A stretch of DNA of 64,000 bases from Solidesulfovibrio alcoholivorans DSM 5433 (lineage in GTDB: Bacteria; Desulfobacterota; Desulfovibrionia; Desulfovibrionales; Desulfovibrionaceae), in NCBI RefSeq assembly GCF_000702665.1, contig NZ_JNJA01000005.1, forward strand, positions 281,001 to 345,000, given 5' to 3'. Below the pieces are notes generated by a model. That model was not told where the DNA came from. It did not search any database and saw nothing but the letters and a program-made list of their open reading frames with translations. A program made the position numbers and the translations under genes. This document shows positions 17,317 through 29,615 of the stretch, in pieces (position 1 is the first letter of the stretch; every line of letters begins with the position of its first letter).

Positions 17317-17790
17317 ATGGCCAAGGCCACCCGGGCGACCCAGGCCCTGGCCAAGGCCGGCGTCGCCTTCACCGTCGTCGAATACGCCTACGAAGCCGGA
17401 GCGGACCGCATCGGCCTGCACGCCGCCGCGGCCATCGGCGAAGCACCGTCGCGGGTGCTCAAGACGCTCATGGTCAGCGTGGACGGCAAGCCCGCCTGCG
17501 CCGTGATTCCCTCCGACGGCGAGCTGTCCATGAAGCGCGTGGCTGCGGCGTTTGGCGGCAAGACGGCGGCCATGCTGCCCCCGGCCGAGGCCGAGAAGGT
17601 CACGGGTTACCATGTCGGCGGCATCAGCCCCTTCGGCCAGCGCAAGGCCGTGCCCACGGCCATGGAAGAGGCGGCGCTTGCCGAACCCCACGTCATCATC
17701 AACGCCGGCCAGCGCGGGGTGATGGTGCGCCTGTCCCCGGCCGACGCCAAACGGGTGCTTGCGGCCGTTGCCGCGCCGCTTCTGGCCTGA
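17317..17790 (+). CDS. ybaK: Cys-tRNA(Pro) deacylase, YbaK/EbsC type
   Basis: A 157-residue trans-editing protein of the YbaK/ProX fold that hydrolyses mischarged Cys-tRNA(Pro). Family marks are the conserved lysine in VLKTLMV (about residue 50), PSDGELSMKRVA, and the GGISPFGQRKAVPT loop, with a C-terminal NAGQRGVMVRLSP. ATG 17317 has AAAAGGAA in position, and the longer upstream frame lacks support. It is followed 35 bases later by a secreted unknown and then recQ on the same strand. Confidence 0.92.
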   Translation: MAKATRATQALAKAGVAFTVVEYAYEAGADRIGLHAAAAIGEAPSRVLKTLMVSVDGKPACAVIPSDGELSMKRVAAAFGGKTAAMLPPAEAEKVTGYHVGGISPFGQRKAVPTAMEEAALAEPHVIINAGQRGVMVRLSPADAKRVLAAVAAPLLA

Positions 17791-17825
17791 CGCCGTCGCA
17801 ACCGCAACCCGCCAAGGAGCCTGCC

Positions 17826-18461
17826 ATGCCCCGACGCCCGCTTTCCCTGCCGCTTGCGCTCGCGGCCGTCGCCTGTTTCGCGGCCACGGCGGCGGGCCAG
17901 GTGACGGCGCGTTTCGGTCCGGACGGCGTCTGGACCCTGCCCGAGGCGGCCTGGACCGCCTGCCTCAAGCGAAATGCCGACGCCACAGGCTGTCTGGCCT
18001 CGCTCATGCAAGACGGCGGGGCGTCGCCGCAGGCCGTCGCAATCAACAAACTGCTCGACGGCGAAGGCTACATGACCGCGTTTCGCGAAGCGGGCCGGGT
18101 GGACGTGGCCGAGGTGACCTTTCCGCTGCGGGCCAATTCCAACGAGGTGGCCTACCTCGTCAACGGCGAGCCGCCGCTCGTTTCCAGCGAGCTCGATGCG
18201 GACATCCCGGGCCTTGCGGCCAACGCCCAATACGCCGCCATCAAGAAAGCCCATCCCGACGTCATGACCTGGCCCGTGGGCGAGGAGCCGCGCGCCGTGG
18301 AAGCGCTGGCGGACGGCGGCCAGGGGTTCACGTTCGCCTATGCGCTCCTTAACGGCTGCCATGCCTGCGAGGTGCTCGGGCACGTGGCGGTCTCCTTCGA
18401 TTTCGGCCCGGACGGGACGTTTCACGGCCAGCGCCTCGTGTCCGTGGACCCCGCGCCGTAA
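17826..18461 (+). CDS. hypothetical secreted protein with CxxC motif
   Basis: A 211-residue protein with a clear signal peptide (residues 1-24, cleavage likely after ATAAG). The mature part has a Cys pair [11 protein letters not shown] near the start and an [13 protein letters not shown] motif near the end, so a CxxC and possible disulfides. The ending [21 protein letters not shown] resembles small periplasmic proteins with a beta sheet, but I do not recognise the family. AAGGAG precedes ATG 17826. It lies just before recQ (19-base gap) and may share its transcript; no functional link is evident. Confidence 0.75.
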   Translation: MPRRPLSLPLALAAVACFAATAAGQVTARFGPDGVWTLPEAAWTACLKRNADATGCLASLMQDGGASPQAVAINKLLDGEGYMTAFREAGRVDVAEVTFPLRANSNEVAYLVNGEPPLVSSELDADIPGLAANAQYAAIKKAHPDVMTWPVGEEPRAVEALADGGQGFTFAYALLNGCHACEVLGHVAVSFDFGPDGTFHGQRLVSVDPAP

Positions 18462-18480
18462 CCGCTCCTTCCGCTTTCCC

Positions 18481-20730
18481 ATGACCACGCCCCAGGATAT
18501 CCTCAAGCAGGTCTTCGGCTACGACCGCTTTCGCGGCCCCCAGCAGGAGGTCATCGACCACGTTTGCGCGGGCGGCGACGCGCTGGTCGTCATGCCGACA
18601 GGCGGCGGCAAGTCGCTGTGCTACCAGATCCCGGCATTGATTTTACCGGGCACGGCCGTGGTCGTTTCGCCGCTGATTGCGCTCATGCGCGATCAGGTCC
18701 GCGCGCTCGAAGCCCTGGGCGTGGCCGCGGCCGCGCTCCATTCCGGCCTTGGCGCGGGCGAGGCGCGGGAGGTGACGGCGCGCCTGGCTTCCGGCCGCCT
18801 GGACATTCTTTACGCCGCTCCGGAGCGGGTGATGACCCCGGCCTTCGCCGCGCTGCTCGAATCCGTTCCCCTGGCGCTTTTCGCCATCGACGAGGCGCAC
18901 TGCGTTTCGCAGTGGGGGCACGAGTTCCGGCCGGAATACCTGCAACTGGCGCAGCTCGCCGCGCGCTTTCCGGTCACGCCGCGTCTGGCCCTGACCGCCA
19001 CGGCCGACGGCCCCACGCGCGACGACATTCTCGTGCGCCTGGAATTGCGCCGCGCGCGCGTCTTCGCCACGGGCTTCGACCGGCCCAACATCCGCTACCG
19101 CGTCGAGGCCAAGGACCATCCGCGCCGGCGGCTGTTGCGTTTTATCCAGGACGAGCACCCCGGCCAGTCGGGCATCGTCTACCGGCTGTCGCGGCGCAAG
19201 GTCGAGGATCTGGCGGAGTGGCTCACGGCGCACGGCGTGCCGGCGCTGGCCTACCACGCCGGCCTTTCCGCCGCCGAACGGGACGCGCGCCAGGACCGCT
19301 TCATGCGCGAGGAAGGGCTGGTCATGGTCGCCACGGTCGCCTTCGGCATGGGCGTGGACAAGCCCGACGTGCGCTTCGTCGCCCATCTCGACCCGCCCAA
19401 GAGCCTCGAGGCCTACCACCAGGAAACGGGCAGGGCCGGGCGCGACGGTGAGCCGGCCGAGGCGCTGCTGCTCCACGCGCCGGCCGATTTCGTGGCCCTG
19501 CGCCACCTCATCGACCCCGAGGGCACGGGCGAAGGCCGCCGCCGCGTGGAGCTCTCCAAGCTCGACGCCATGGCCGGCTACTGCGAATGCGACGCTTGCC
19601 GCCGGGGCGTGCTGCTCGGCTACTTCGGCCAGGCGCTCGACGCGCCCTGTGGCAACTGCGACATCTGCCTCGACCCGCAGCCGGCAGTTCCCGCCACCGT
19701 TCCCGCGCAAAAGGCCCTGTCGTGCGTGTTCCGCACGGGGCAGCGCTTTGGCGCCGGACATATCATCGACGTGTTGCTCGGCAAGCCCACGACCCGGGCC
19801 GTGACGCTCGGCCACACCGAGCTTTCCACCTTCGGCATCGGCGCGGAACTGTCCAAGGACCAGTGGAAGGCGCTCATGCGCCGCTTGGCGGCCATGGGCG
19901 CGCTCGCGCCCCATCCCGAAGGCCACGGCGGATTGGTGCTGACGCCCGCGGCCTGGGATATCCTGAAGGGCCGGCGGGAATTTTCCATGCGCCTGCCCGA
20001 GGCGGCGGTGAAAACGCCGGGCGGGCGGACAGGCGGGCGGACGCGGCGGCGGGAAACGGAGCCGGTCCAGGACTGGATTCGCGAGGCGCTTCCCACGCCG
20101 GATGATCTTGCACTCTGGGAGGCGCTTCGCGCCTGGCGGGCGCAGACGGCCCGGGAGGCGGGCGTGCCGCCCTATGTGGTCTTCCAGGACCGCACCCTGG
20201 TCGCCGTGGCCGCGGCCAAGCCCGAAACCGCCCAGGCCCTGGCCGATCTCCCGGGCATGGGCCGGGCCAAGCTCGAAAAGTACGGCCACGAACTGCTGGC
20301 GATCCTGGACACGCACTGCGCCGCCCACGGCCGCCGGGTGTCGGACGTCGCCATCGAACCGGCCGAGGCCGTCGCCCGCCGCGAAGCCCGGGAAAAGTCC
20401 CCGAGCGCCACGGCCGCGGAGAGCCTGCGTCTTTTTCGGGAATGCGGCACGGCCGAGGAAGTGGCTGCGCAACGGGGGCTTGCGTTGACCACGGTGCACG
20501 GCCATCTGCTTTTTTTCGTGCGCCGGGGCGAGCTTGCCGCGTGCGAGGCCGCCGGGCTCGACGCGGCCGTGGCGGCGCGCGCCGAAGAGGTCATCCTGGA
20601 GGCGCGCCGGGCCAGGACCATGGGCCTGACGCCGGTCTACGACGCTCTGGGCGGGGAGGTGTCCTACGACGCTCTGCGCCATCTGGAAGCCGGCCTGTGG
20701 GCCGACGGCCGCCTGGGCGACGGCCGGTAA
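18481..20730 (+). CDS. recQ: ATP-dependent DNA helicase RecQ
   Basis: A 749-residue superfamily 2 helicase, longer than E. coli RecQ (about 610). Walker A is [14 protein letters not shown] at about 39-52, with the helicase motif [16 protein letters not shown] and [10 protein letters not shown]. The zinc-binding RQC region reads CECDACRRG...CGNCDIC. An HRDC domain follows (about 535-620) and then a C-terminal helix-turn-helix extension (about 640-745; [20 protein letters not shown]). The start at 18481 places the protein at its normal opening [20 protein letters not shown]; upstream in-frame codons overlap the previous gene. It acts in recombination and fork repair. Confidence 0.95.
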   Translation: MTTPQDILKQVFGYDRFRGPQQEVIDHVCAGGDALVVMPTGGGKSLCYQIPALILPGTAVVVSPLIALMRDQVRALEALGVAAAALHSGLGAGEAREVTARLASGRLDILYAAPERVMTPAFAALLESVPLALFAIDEAHCVSQWGHEFRPEYLQLAQLAARFPVTPRLALTATADGPTRDDILVRLELRRARVFATGFDRPNIRYRVEAKDHPRRRLLRFIQDEHPGQSGIVYRLSRRKVEDLAEWLTAHGVPALAYHAGLSAAERDARQDRFMREEGLVMVATVAFGMGVDKPDVRFVAHLDPPKSLEAYHQETGRAGRDGEPAEALLLHAPADFVALRHLIDPEGTGEGRRRVELSKLDAMAGYCECDACRRGVLLGYFGQALDAPCGNCDICLDPQPAVPATVPAQKALSCVFRTGQRFGAGHIIDVLLGKPTTRAVTLGHTELSTFGIGAELSKDQWKALMRRLAAMGALAPHPEGHGGLVLTPAAWDILKGRREFSMRLPEAAVKTPGGRTGGRTRRRETEPVQDWIREALPTPDDLALWEALRAWRAQTAREAGVPPYVVFQDRTLVAVAAAKPETAQALADLPGMGRAKLEKYGHELLAILDTHCAAHGRRVSDVAIEPAEAVARREAREKSPSATAAESLRLFRECGTAEEVAAQRGLALTTVHGHLLFFVRRGELAACEAAGLDAAVAARAEEVILEARRARTMGLTPVYDALGGEVSYDALRHLEAGLWADGRLGDGR

Positions 20731-20753
20731 ACCGCGCTCCTGCCGCCAACGCG

Positions 20754-20790
20754 AAACGCCGGCCCGGACAGCGCGTCCGGGCCGGCGTTT
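20754..20790. terminator. bidirectional terminator between recQ and acs
   Basis: A 16-bp perfect stem (AAACGCCGGCCCGGAC with its complement), 5-base loop, between convergent genes. T runs of four (plus strand) and three (minus strand) flank it. Confidence 0.9.
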
Positions 20791-20817
20791 TCCTCGTGCG
20801 GCTTCCCGCGACGGCGG

Positions 20818-22800
<1,983 letters not shown>

Positions 22801-23131
22801 GGTTTCCCCCGGTGTTGGGATGTTGGGTCGATGTCAGGCGGACCTTGCCGCAATCGGGCCGGCCCGGCCAGGAATTTTCGGTAAATGGCGGCTCGAAATC
22901 CATAAACCCATAGGGAAGGATCGCAAAGGCCGTTTATCGAGGAATTGACGCCGTTCATCGAAAGCGCCGTCTGTGCGCGGCGCGGCGTCGGTGCGACGAT
23001 AAAAGGCGGCGAAGGCTTCGTCTTGGCCGCCCCGACAAAATCAAGCCATGCCTCCAGCCTCCCCCTTTCGGGGTAGTCCAGGAGGGGCCCCGGCCCCTCC
23101 TGGCCGCCGGAGGCATTTTCCCCCCAATAAC
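22801..23131. other. intergenic region upstream of acs
   Basis: 331 bases without a gene. The left part should hold the acs promoter (minus strand), but I see no convincing sigma70 or sigma54 match. The right part carries the GC palindrome at 23076-23114, just past the stop of the PHP gene. Confidence 0.5.
23076..23114. repeat. dispersed GC palindrome
   Basis: A 12-bp perfect stem CCAGGAGGGGCC (23078-23089 with 23092-23103) and a 2-base loop, then GCCGCCGGAGGC. It lies immediately downstream of the minus-strand PHP gene and is nearly identical to the copies at 3061 and 33574. Confidence 0.75.
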
Positions 23132-23797
23132 TCAGTCCATGCGGCCGGGGCCGAGGATGCGGGAGACGATGTCGCGGGAGTTGGCTTCGGCGCGCAGGTA
23201 TTCCTCGTGGCTGAGGCCCGCGCCGAGCGCCACTTTCTTGCGCCGGTCCTGGGAGACGAGGTCGTCCGGGGCGTGGGCGTCGTTGTCGATGACGAGTTTG
23301 GCCCCGAAACGCCTGGCCATGGCGGCCACGTGGCCGTTGGTCAGGCTGTGCCCCTTGCGCGTGGTGATTTCGAGGGCCACGCCGCGTTCGGCGGCGAGCG
23401 CCGTTTCCTCTGGCGTGATGAGGCCCGGGTGGGCCAGGATGTCCACGCCGGCCTCGATGGCGGCGAGGTTGGTGCCGATCTCCACGGGCTCGACGATGGT
23501 TTCGCCGTGCACGACCACGAGCTGCGCCCCGCGTTCGCGGGCCATTTCCACCATGTGGGGAATGAGCGGCGGCGGCACGTGGGTGATCTCCACGCCCGTG
23601 ATCACCGTGACGCCGAGAAAGGGGCCGGTCTCGGCCACGAACCGGCCGATGTTCGTCAGGATGAGGTCCAGGTTGGAGAAGTCGGCATGGTCGGTCATGG
23701 CCATGGCGCGGTAGCCGGCCTTGGCCGCGCGCCGGGCCAGTTCCGCGGGGATGAGCTCGCCGTCGGAAAACGTGGTGTGGGTGTGCAGGTCGATCAT
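23132..23797 (-). CDS. PHP-domain phosphoesterase
   Basis: A 221-residue PHP-superfamily metal-dependent phosphoesterase. The metal-binding motifs are HTHTTFSDGE (residues 5-14), MTDHADFSN (about 34-42), VHGET and LAHPGLI, and VIDNDAHAPDD near the end. These match a single-domain histidinol-phosphatase or DNA-polymerase-like PHP fold, but no his genes are nearby, so the substrate is open. The start at 23797 is four bases after the stop of the bifunctional nuclease gene, so miaB, the nuclease and this gene form one minus-strand operon. Confidence 0.85.
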   Translation of the reverse strand: MIDLHTHTTFSDGELIPAELARRAAKAGYRAMAMTDHADFSNLDLILTNIGRFVAETGPFLGVTVITGVEITHVPPPLIPHMVEMARERGAQLVVVHGETIVEPVEIGTNLAAIEAGVDILAHPGLITPEETALAAERGVALEITTRKGHSLTNGHVAAMARRFGAKLVIDNDAHAPDDLVSQDRRKKVALGAGLSHEEYLRAEANSRDIVSRILGPGRMD

Positions 23798-23801
23798 GGC
23801 C

Positions 23802-24296
23802 CTACATTTTGTATTTGGTGTCGTTTAAGTCGAACTGTTCGAGCAACTCCGTCCATTTGTCCGTGTCGTCGCTGGAAAAGGCCGGCACGCTCGAATCCTT
23901 GGCCTCATTGGCCACCTGTTCGATGACCGTTTCGGACACCAGGATGGGCGACTTGGCGCGAAGGGCCAGGGCGATGGCGTCGGAAGGGCGGCTGTCGATG
24001 CGCCGGATGCCGCCTTCGACCTCCACCTCGATATCGGCGTAGTAGGTGCCTTCCGTCAACTCCGTGACGTTGACGGCCACCACGTGCGCGTCGAGCTTCT
24101 GGATCATGTGCAGCAGCAGGTCGTGGGTCATGGGCCGCGGCAGCACCACGTCGTTGAGGGCCAGGGAGATGGCCATGGCCTCCATCGCGCCGATCCAGAT
24201 GGGCAGGACGGTCTTTTCCTCCATGTCCTTGAGGATGAGCACGGGGACCTGGGACTCTTCGTCAAGCGCCAGTCCGAACACTTTCATTTCAATCAT
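23802..24296 (-). CDS. bifunctional nuclease family protein (DUF151)
   Basis: A 164-residue protein of the BFN/DUF151 family. Family blocks are the opening VFGLALDEESQVPVLILKDME, LPIWIGAMEAMAISLAL, RPMTHDLLLHMIQKL and the SRPSDAIALALRAKSPI motif. Plant and bacterial members have RNase/DNase activity, while in many bacteria the role is unknown. The C-terminus is acidic and polar. ATG 24296 overlaps the miaB end by eight bases, showing coupling in a tRNA-modification operon. Confidence 0.88.
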   Translation of the reverse strand: MIEMKVFGLALDEESQVPVLILKDMEEKTVLPIWIGAMEAMAISLALNDVVLPRPMTHDLLLHMIQKLDAHVVAVNVTELTEGTYYADIEVEVEGGIRRIDSRPSDAIALALRAKSPILVSETVIEQVANEAKDSSVPAFSSDDTDKWTELLEQFDLNDTKYKM

Positions 24297-25629
24297 GATC
24301 GGCCTCCGCCTCCCCGATCAGGGAGTGCTTTTTGGCTTGGCGGATGCGCGCCCGGACGAGGCTTCCCGTTGCGTCGGCCGTCCCGGGCAGGGCCATGTTG
24401 ACGATGCGCCCGCCGGGATCGCGCCCCTGCCAGGACGGGCCGTCGGGGCCGTCCCTGCGGCTTTTGCCCTCGATGAGCACTTCCGTGACCATGCCGACCT
24501 GGGCGGCCAGGGCCGCTGTCAGCCGCGCGTCGAGCAGCGTCTGGAGCGCGGCCAGGCGGGCGGATTTGACGTCCTGGGCGACCTTGGGCTCCAGGCGTTC
24601 GGATGCGGTTCCCGGCCTGTCACAGTACATGAAGGAGAAACCGCTATCAAATCCTACAGCACGGACGAGATCGAGGGTCAAGCGAAAGTCGGCGTCCGTC
24701 TCTCCCGGGAAGCCGACGATGAGGTCCGTGGTCAGGGACACGTCGGGCCTGGCCCGGCGCAGCTTTTCCACCAGGCGCAGGTAGGCGGCCGTGTCGTAGC
24801 CCCGGCCCATGCGCGCAAGCACCGCGTCCGAGCCGGATTGCACCGGCAGGTGCAGCGCCGGGCACAGCTGGGGCAGGTCGGCGAAGCGGGCGATGACGTC
24901 GTCGCTTAAGTCCTTGGGGTGGGAGGTGGTGAAACGGATGCGGGCGATGCCGGGCACCGCGGCCACGGCGTCGAGCAGCGCGGCGAAGCGCGTGCCGTCG
25001 CCGGCGGCGTCCAGGCCGTAGCTGTTGACGTTTTGGCCAAGGAGCGTCACCTCGCGCACGCCGCGCGCGGCAAGCTCGCGCACCTCCGCGACGACCGCCG
25101 GCAGGCTGCGGGATTTCTGCCGCCCGCGCACGAAGGGCACGATGCAGTAGGCGCAGAAGTTGTCGCAGCCCTGCATGATGGACACGAACGCCTTGGGCGG
25201 GAGCCTGTCCTCGGGCCATGTCTGCTCGCGCTCGGGGTAGGTCTCGGTGAAATCCAGAAGCGACAGGCGCAGGCCGGGTTCGTCGACGATGCGCGCCAGG
25301 GCGCGCGGCGCCCCGGCCAGACCGTCGGTGCCGAACACCAGTCGCACCATGGGGAAGCGCCGCCACAGCGCCGTGCCGATCTGCTGCGCCGTGCAGCCGC
25401 CCACGGCCACGAAGGCGCGCGGGTTGCCGCCGTGGCGGTCGGCGATGCGGCCCAGCTCGCTGGCCACTTTCTGCTCCGGTTTGTCGCGCACGGAGCAGGT
25501 GAAAAGAATAAATATTTCCGCCTGATCCTCCAGAGCCGGCGTGAACCCCTGGGAAACGAGGGAGCGGGTCAGCCAGTCGCCGTCGCCGACGTTCATCTGG
25601 CAGCCCATGGTCGTGATGTGAAATTTCAT
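24289..25629 (-). CDS. miaB: tRNA-2-methylthio-N6-dimethylallyladenosine synthase
   Basis: A 446-residue radical-SAM methylthiotransferase that modifies A37 of tRNAs. The N-terminal cluster cysteines are C10, C45 and C79, the radical-SAM triad C155-C159-C162 in QGCDNFCAYCIVPFVRG, and a TRAM RNA-binding domain ends the protein (about 375-440). TLLGQNVNSYG and TTSHPKDLSD identify MiaB rather than MtaB or RimO. It heads a minus-strand operon with the bifunctional nuclease and the PHP gene. Confidence 0.95.
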   Translation of the reverse strand: MKFHITTMGCQMNVGDGDWLTRSLVSQGFTPALEDQAEIFILFTCSVRDKPEQKVASELGRIADRHGGNPRAFVAVGGCTAQQIGTALWRRFPMVRLVFGTDGLAGAPRALARIVDEPGLRLSLLDFTETYPEREQTWPEDRLPPKAFVSIMQGCDNFCAYCIVPFVRGRQKSRSLPAVVAEVRELAARGVREVTLLGQNVNSYGLDAAGDGTRFAALLDAVAAVPGIARIRFTTSHPKDLSDDVIARFADLPQLCPALHLPVQSGSDAVLARMGRGYDTAAYLRLVEKLRRARPDVSLTTDLIVGFPGETDADFRLTLDLVRAVGFDSGFSFMYCDRPGTASERLEPKVAQDVKSARLAALQTLLDARLTAALAAQVGMVTEVLIEGKSRRDGPDGPSWQGRDPGGRIVNMALPGTADATGSLVRARIRQAKKHSLIGEAEADHD

Positions 25630-26116
25630 GGCTGGAATGAGGATAATGCACGACAGGCCGGGGGTAAAGGGCGGGGAGGCGGCTCGCCGGGAACCGCGTC
25701 GCCGGTCCCGGTCGGGACGCTGGCGCGGGCGTTCAAGTTACGGAGCAGCAAGCGCGCGGGGACGGTTTCTCCTTTGGGGTGACGCGGGGCGCGATGCCCT
25801 TGCAGGCAAGCTCTTCCCTGCGCATCGCGCGAATGTTGCCCGAAGGGCAATTCTTGCCGGGCAAGGGTGTGTGATTGTCTTTATAATATTCTGATTTTAT
25901 TGTAAATAATGAGTTTTTATGCATGGCTTACGGATTGCATGTAACCTGCGTCCGTCGTCTGTGAGCGACTTGAACCAGTGTTCCCCGGTAACTGGCTGCG
26001 CCGGGCCGAGGTCCCGGCCGGGGGTGACGCCCTCGGCGAGGGCCGGCCGCACGATTGCCATTGCGTCTTGTCATAATCCGCGCCCAAGCGAGGCTGCGGC
26101 GGATGGAGCGTATCCT
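25630..26116. other. intergenic region with serial hairpins and AT-rich promoter
   Basis: 487 bases between the divergent miaB and the 26117 gene. From 25789 there are three successive stem-loops: GCGCGATGC/GCATCGCGC (25789-25797, 25822-25830), TTGCCC/GGGCAA (25836-25850) and CTTGCC/GGCAAG (25853-25865). An AT-rich stretch follows at 25875-25920 (CTTTATAATATTCTG), a likely promoter for the plus-strand gene. The hairpins could be a small RNA or the end of one. No ORF here is credible. Confidence 0.4.
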
Positions 26117-26785
26117 ATGAGTGTCTCCGGCATCTCCGATTCCGAATGCATTGAAGGCTCGCTTTTCCTGACGCATCAGAAGGCTGTGGAGCGAGGAGCC
26201 TCGTTTCATGAGACCCTCAACATGATGACGGGGGAGCGCACGGATCTCTTGCAGAGGCCAATCAGTGGCGTCGCGTATTCGATAATGCGGGTGCCTGCCG
26301 CCACAGGCAGTGATGCGGCATCGGATGGGGACTTCGTATCGTGCCCGACGCCGGACTCCTTATGGCGCATGGATGCGTTGCGAACCCAGGTCGCCGAAGA
26401 CACGCCGGCGGTCGAAGAGGTGCTTGCCAATTGTATCGAGCAGGCGGGGATCGATCCCTCGCGCGATTTTTCCATGACGGTGACCTACGACGAGGCTGGG
26501 GAAAGCCAGATCCATGTCGGTCGGGACCATCCCCAATGGCAGGCTGTCGAGAACCTTTTCCAGGACAATTCCGCGCTGCGTTCGGATGTTCTGGGCCTCT
26601 GGAATCAACAGGGCGTATTGGCCGACATGCGGGTGGTGGCGGGTATTGTGAACGAAAACGCCGCTGCCGGGCAGGAGGGCATCACCGAAGCCTGGCTTGC
26701 CCATGGCCACGCCGACCTCGTCGCGGGCCGGCAAAACGCCGCCACCCTGCGCTACCAGGACGGAAGGCTGGATTTCCCCTCATAA
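26117..26785 (+). CDS. hypothetical protein, unrecognised
   Basis: A 222-residue soluble, acidic protein with no recognised domain. GGAG precedes ATG 26117; the longer open frame from 25919 has no ribosome site. There is no signal peptide or hydrophobic segment. It contains SMTVTYDEAGESQIHVGRDH and a C-terminal AWLAHGHADLVAGRQNAATL. GC content is slightly below that of its neighbours. It sits alone between the AT-rich promoter region and cytochrome b561. No function is proposed. Confidence 0.7.
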   Translation: MSVSGISDSECIEGSLFLTHQKAVERGASFHETLNMMTGERTDLLQRPISGVAYSIMRVPAATGSDAASDGDFVSCPTPDSLWRMDALRTQVAEDTPAVEEVLANCIEQAGIDPSRDFSMTVTYDEAGESQIHVGRDHPQWQAVENLFQDNSALRSDVLGLWNQQGVLADMRVVAGIVNENAAAGQEGITEAWLAHGHADLVAGRQNAATLRYQDGRLDFPS

Positions 26786-27094
26786 TCGCCGCGACGGTCG
26801 GGGCAGGAGGGATGGCGACCCGGGCCCGACAAGCCTTGCCCCCACGCGTGGGAAGCCGCGTAGGGCTCCTTGCCGCGCGCAGTGCCCGTCGGCGGTGTTG
26901 TCCGCCCTGCACGAGACCCGCCGAAGAACGTCTGCTTCCGCGTTGCCCCCGTATTTTCCTGCCGGCATCCGCCTTGTCCTCGTCACAAGGAAGGGGCACA
27001 ACCCTGGAGTATGGGCGGAAGGAGTGCCTTACGCGAGCCCGCGCCCGTGTGCGAAAGCCTGCCAGGGCCGCTTCCGCGAGCGCAGGGGGATGCC
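26786..27094. other. intergenic, nothing recognised
   Basis: 309 bases of normal GC content with no credible ORF, hairpin-plus-T element or repeat copy. The b561 ribosome site (AGGGGGA) is at the right edge. Confidence 0.4.
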
Positions 27095-27673
27095 ATGCCT
27101 TTTTCCGAAAATGCCACGGACTACGACCCCGTCTGGAAGACGATCCATTGGCTGACCGTCGCCATCGTGCTTGCCCTGTTCGTCCTGGGCGGCCTGATGT
27201 CCCGTGCCACGCCGTCGCTGGTCATGTGGCACGAATCCCTGGGGCTTTGCCTCCTGCTGCTGACGCTTGCGCGCCTGGTTTGGCGCTTCGGGCATGCCTC
27301 GCCGCCGCTTCCCGGCGGGTTGCGGCCGTGGGAGGCCTTTGCCGCCGTGGCCGTGCACAGGCTTTTTTACGCGTGTCTCCTCCTGCAACCGCTCATCGGC
27401 TGGAGCCTCTATTCGCTTTCGCCAGTGCCGCGGGCCTTTTTCGGGCTTTTCCCCATCCCCAAGCTGCCCTGGGGCGGCCTTGCCGGAGCGGGGGCGCGGG
27501 AGTTGCTTGCCGGCGCGCACGGGGCCGTGGCCGCGCTTCTCGCACTGCTTTTTTTCCTGCACGCCGGCGCGGCCATGAAGCACCATTTCGTGCTGCGCGA
27601 CAACGTGCTCCTGCGCATGGCCCCGGCCGGGCTTGCGCCATTGCTCGGTCGCCTGCGGGGACGCGGCCGTTGA
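27095..27673 (+). CDS. cytochrome b561 family protein
   Basis: A 192-residue four-helix membrane cytochrome of the bacterial b561 (CybB-like) type. Likely haem histidines are H18 (KTIHWLT), H46 (VMWHESLGL), the AVHRLFYACLL histidine in helix 3 and the histidine in AHGAVAALLALLFFLHAGAAMKHH of helix 4. The PLIGWSLYSLSP loop is typical. It would move electrons from quinol or superoxide across the inner membrane. It is followed by a decayed TauE/SafE gene. Confidence 0.9.
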   Translation: MPFSENATDYDPVWKTIHWLTVAIVLALFVLGGLMSRATPSLVMWHESLGLCLLLLTLARLVWRFGHASPPLPGGLRPWEAFAAVAVHRLFYACLLLQPLIGWSLYSLSPVPRAFFGLFPIPKLPWGGLAGAGARELLAGAHGAVAALLALLFFLHAGAAMKHHFVLRDNVLLRMAPAGLAPLLGRLRGRGR

Positions 27674-27695
27674 TCCCTGTTGCGGAGGTCGCCCC

Positions 27696-28003
27696 TTGTC
27701 GCCCGAGGGAGTGCATGATTTCGGCTCCATCCTGCTTGGCCTTGGCGTCGGCGCGTACGGCACGCTGATCGGAGCCGGCGGCGACATCATCCACGTGCCG
27801 GCCCTGGTCAATATTCTGTCCTTTCCCGTGCACGTGGCCACGGCCACGTCCCATTTCATCCTGGCGAGCATGGCCCTCGCCGGGCGCTCAGCCATGTCTT
27901 CACCGGCGTGTTCGTCCACGGCGTGCACCGTACGATCTGCCTCGCCCCGGGCGCGATGGTGGGCGCGCAGGCCGGCGCGCGCATCCTGACCCAGGCTTTT
28001 TGA
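27696..28003 (+). pseudogene. TauE/SafE sulfite-exporter family remnant, frameshifted and truncated
   Basis: The start, TTG 27696 after GGAGGT, encodes GVGAYGTLIGAGGDIIHVPA and FPVHVATATSHFILASMALAG, the first TauE/SafE repeat. Near 27885 the frame breaks. In the next frame the sequence continues as HVFTGVFVHGVHRTICLAPG and [16 protein letters not shown], ending at TGA 28003. So one frameshift and loss of the second half leave about 100 of the usual 250 or so residues. TauE/SafE proteins export sulfite or sulfoacetate. Confidence 0.8.
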
Positions 28004-28169
28004 AGGGAGGGGCCAATATTTCCTTTTGCCTTGCCGCGTCCTGCCCGATGCGGTACCGGGGGAGTGTGGGTTCAGGCTTCCCCCGCGCGGTGGGGGTGAT
28101 CTTTCCGTGACCGCGCGACCGAAGTTTCGGCCGCCAAACCGTTTCCCGAAGCCCGGGAAGGAGGGCTTG

Positions 28170-29570
<1,401 letters not shown>

Positions 29571-29615
29571 CAACGCTTCCGGCAGCCGGCCGACGTGCCG
29601 GAAAGGCGGTGCCTT

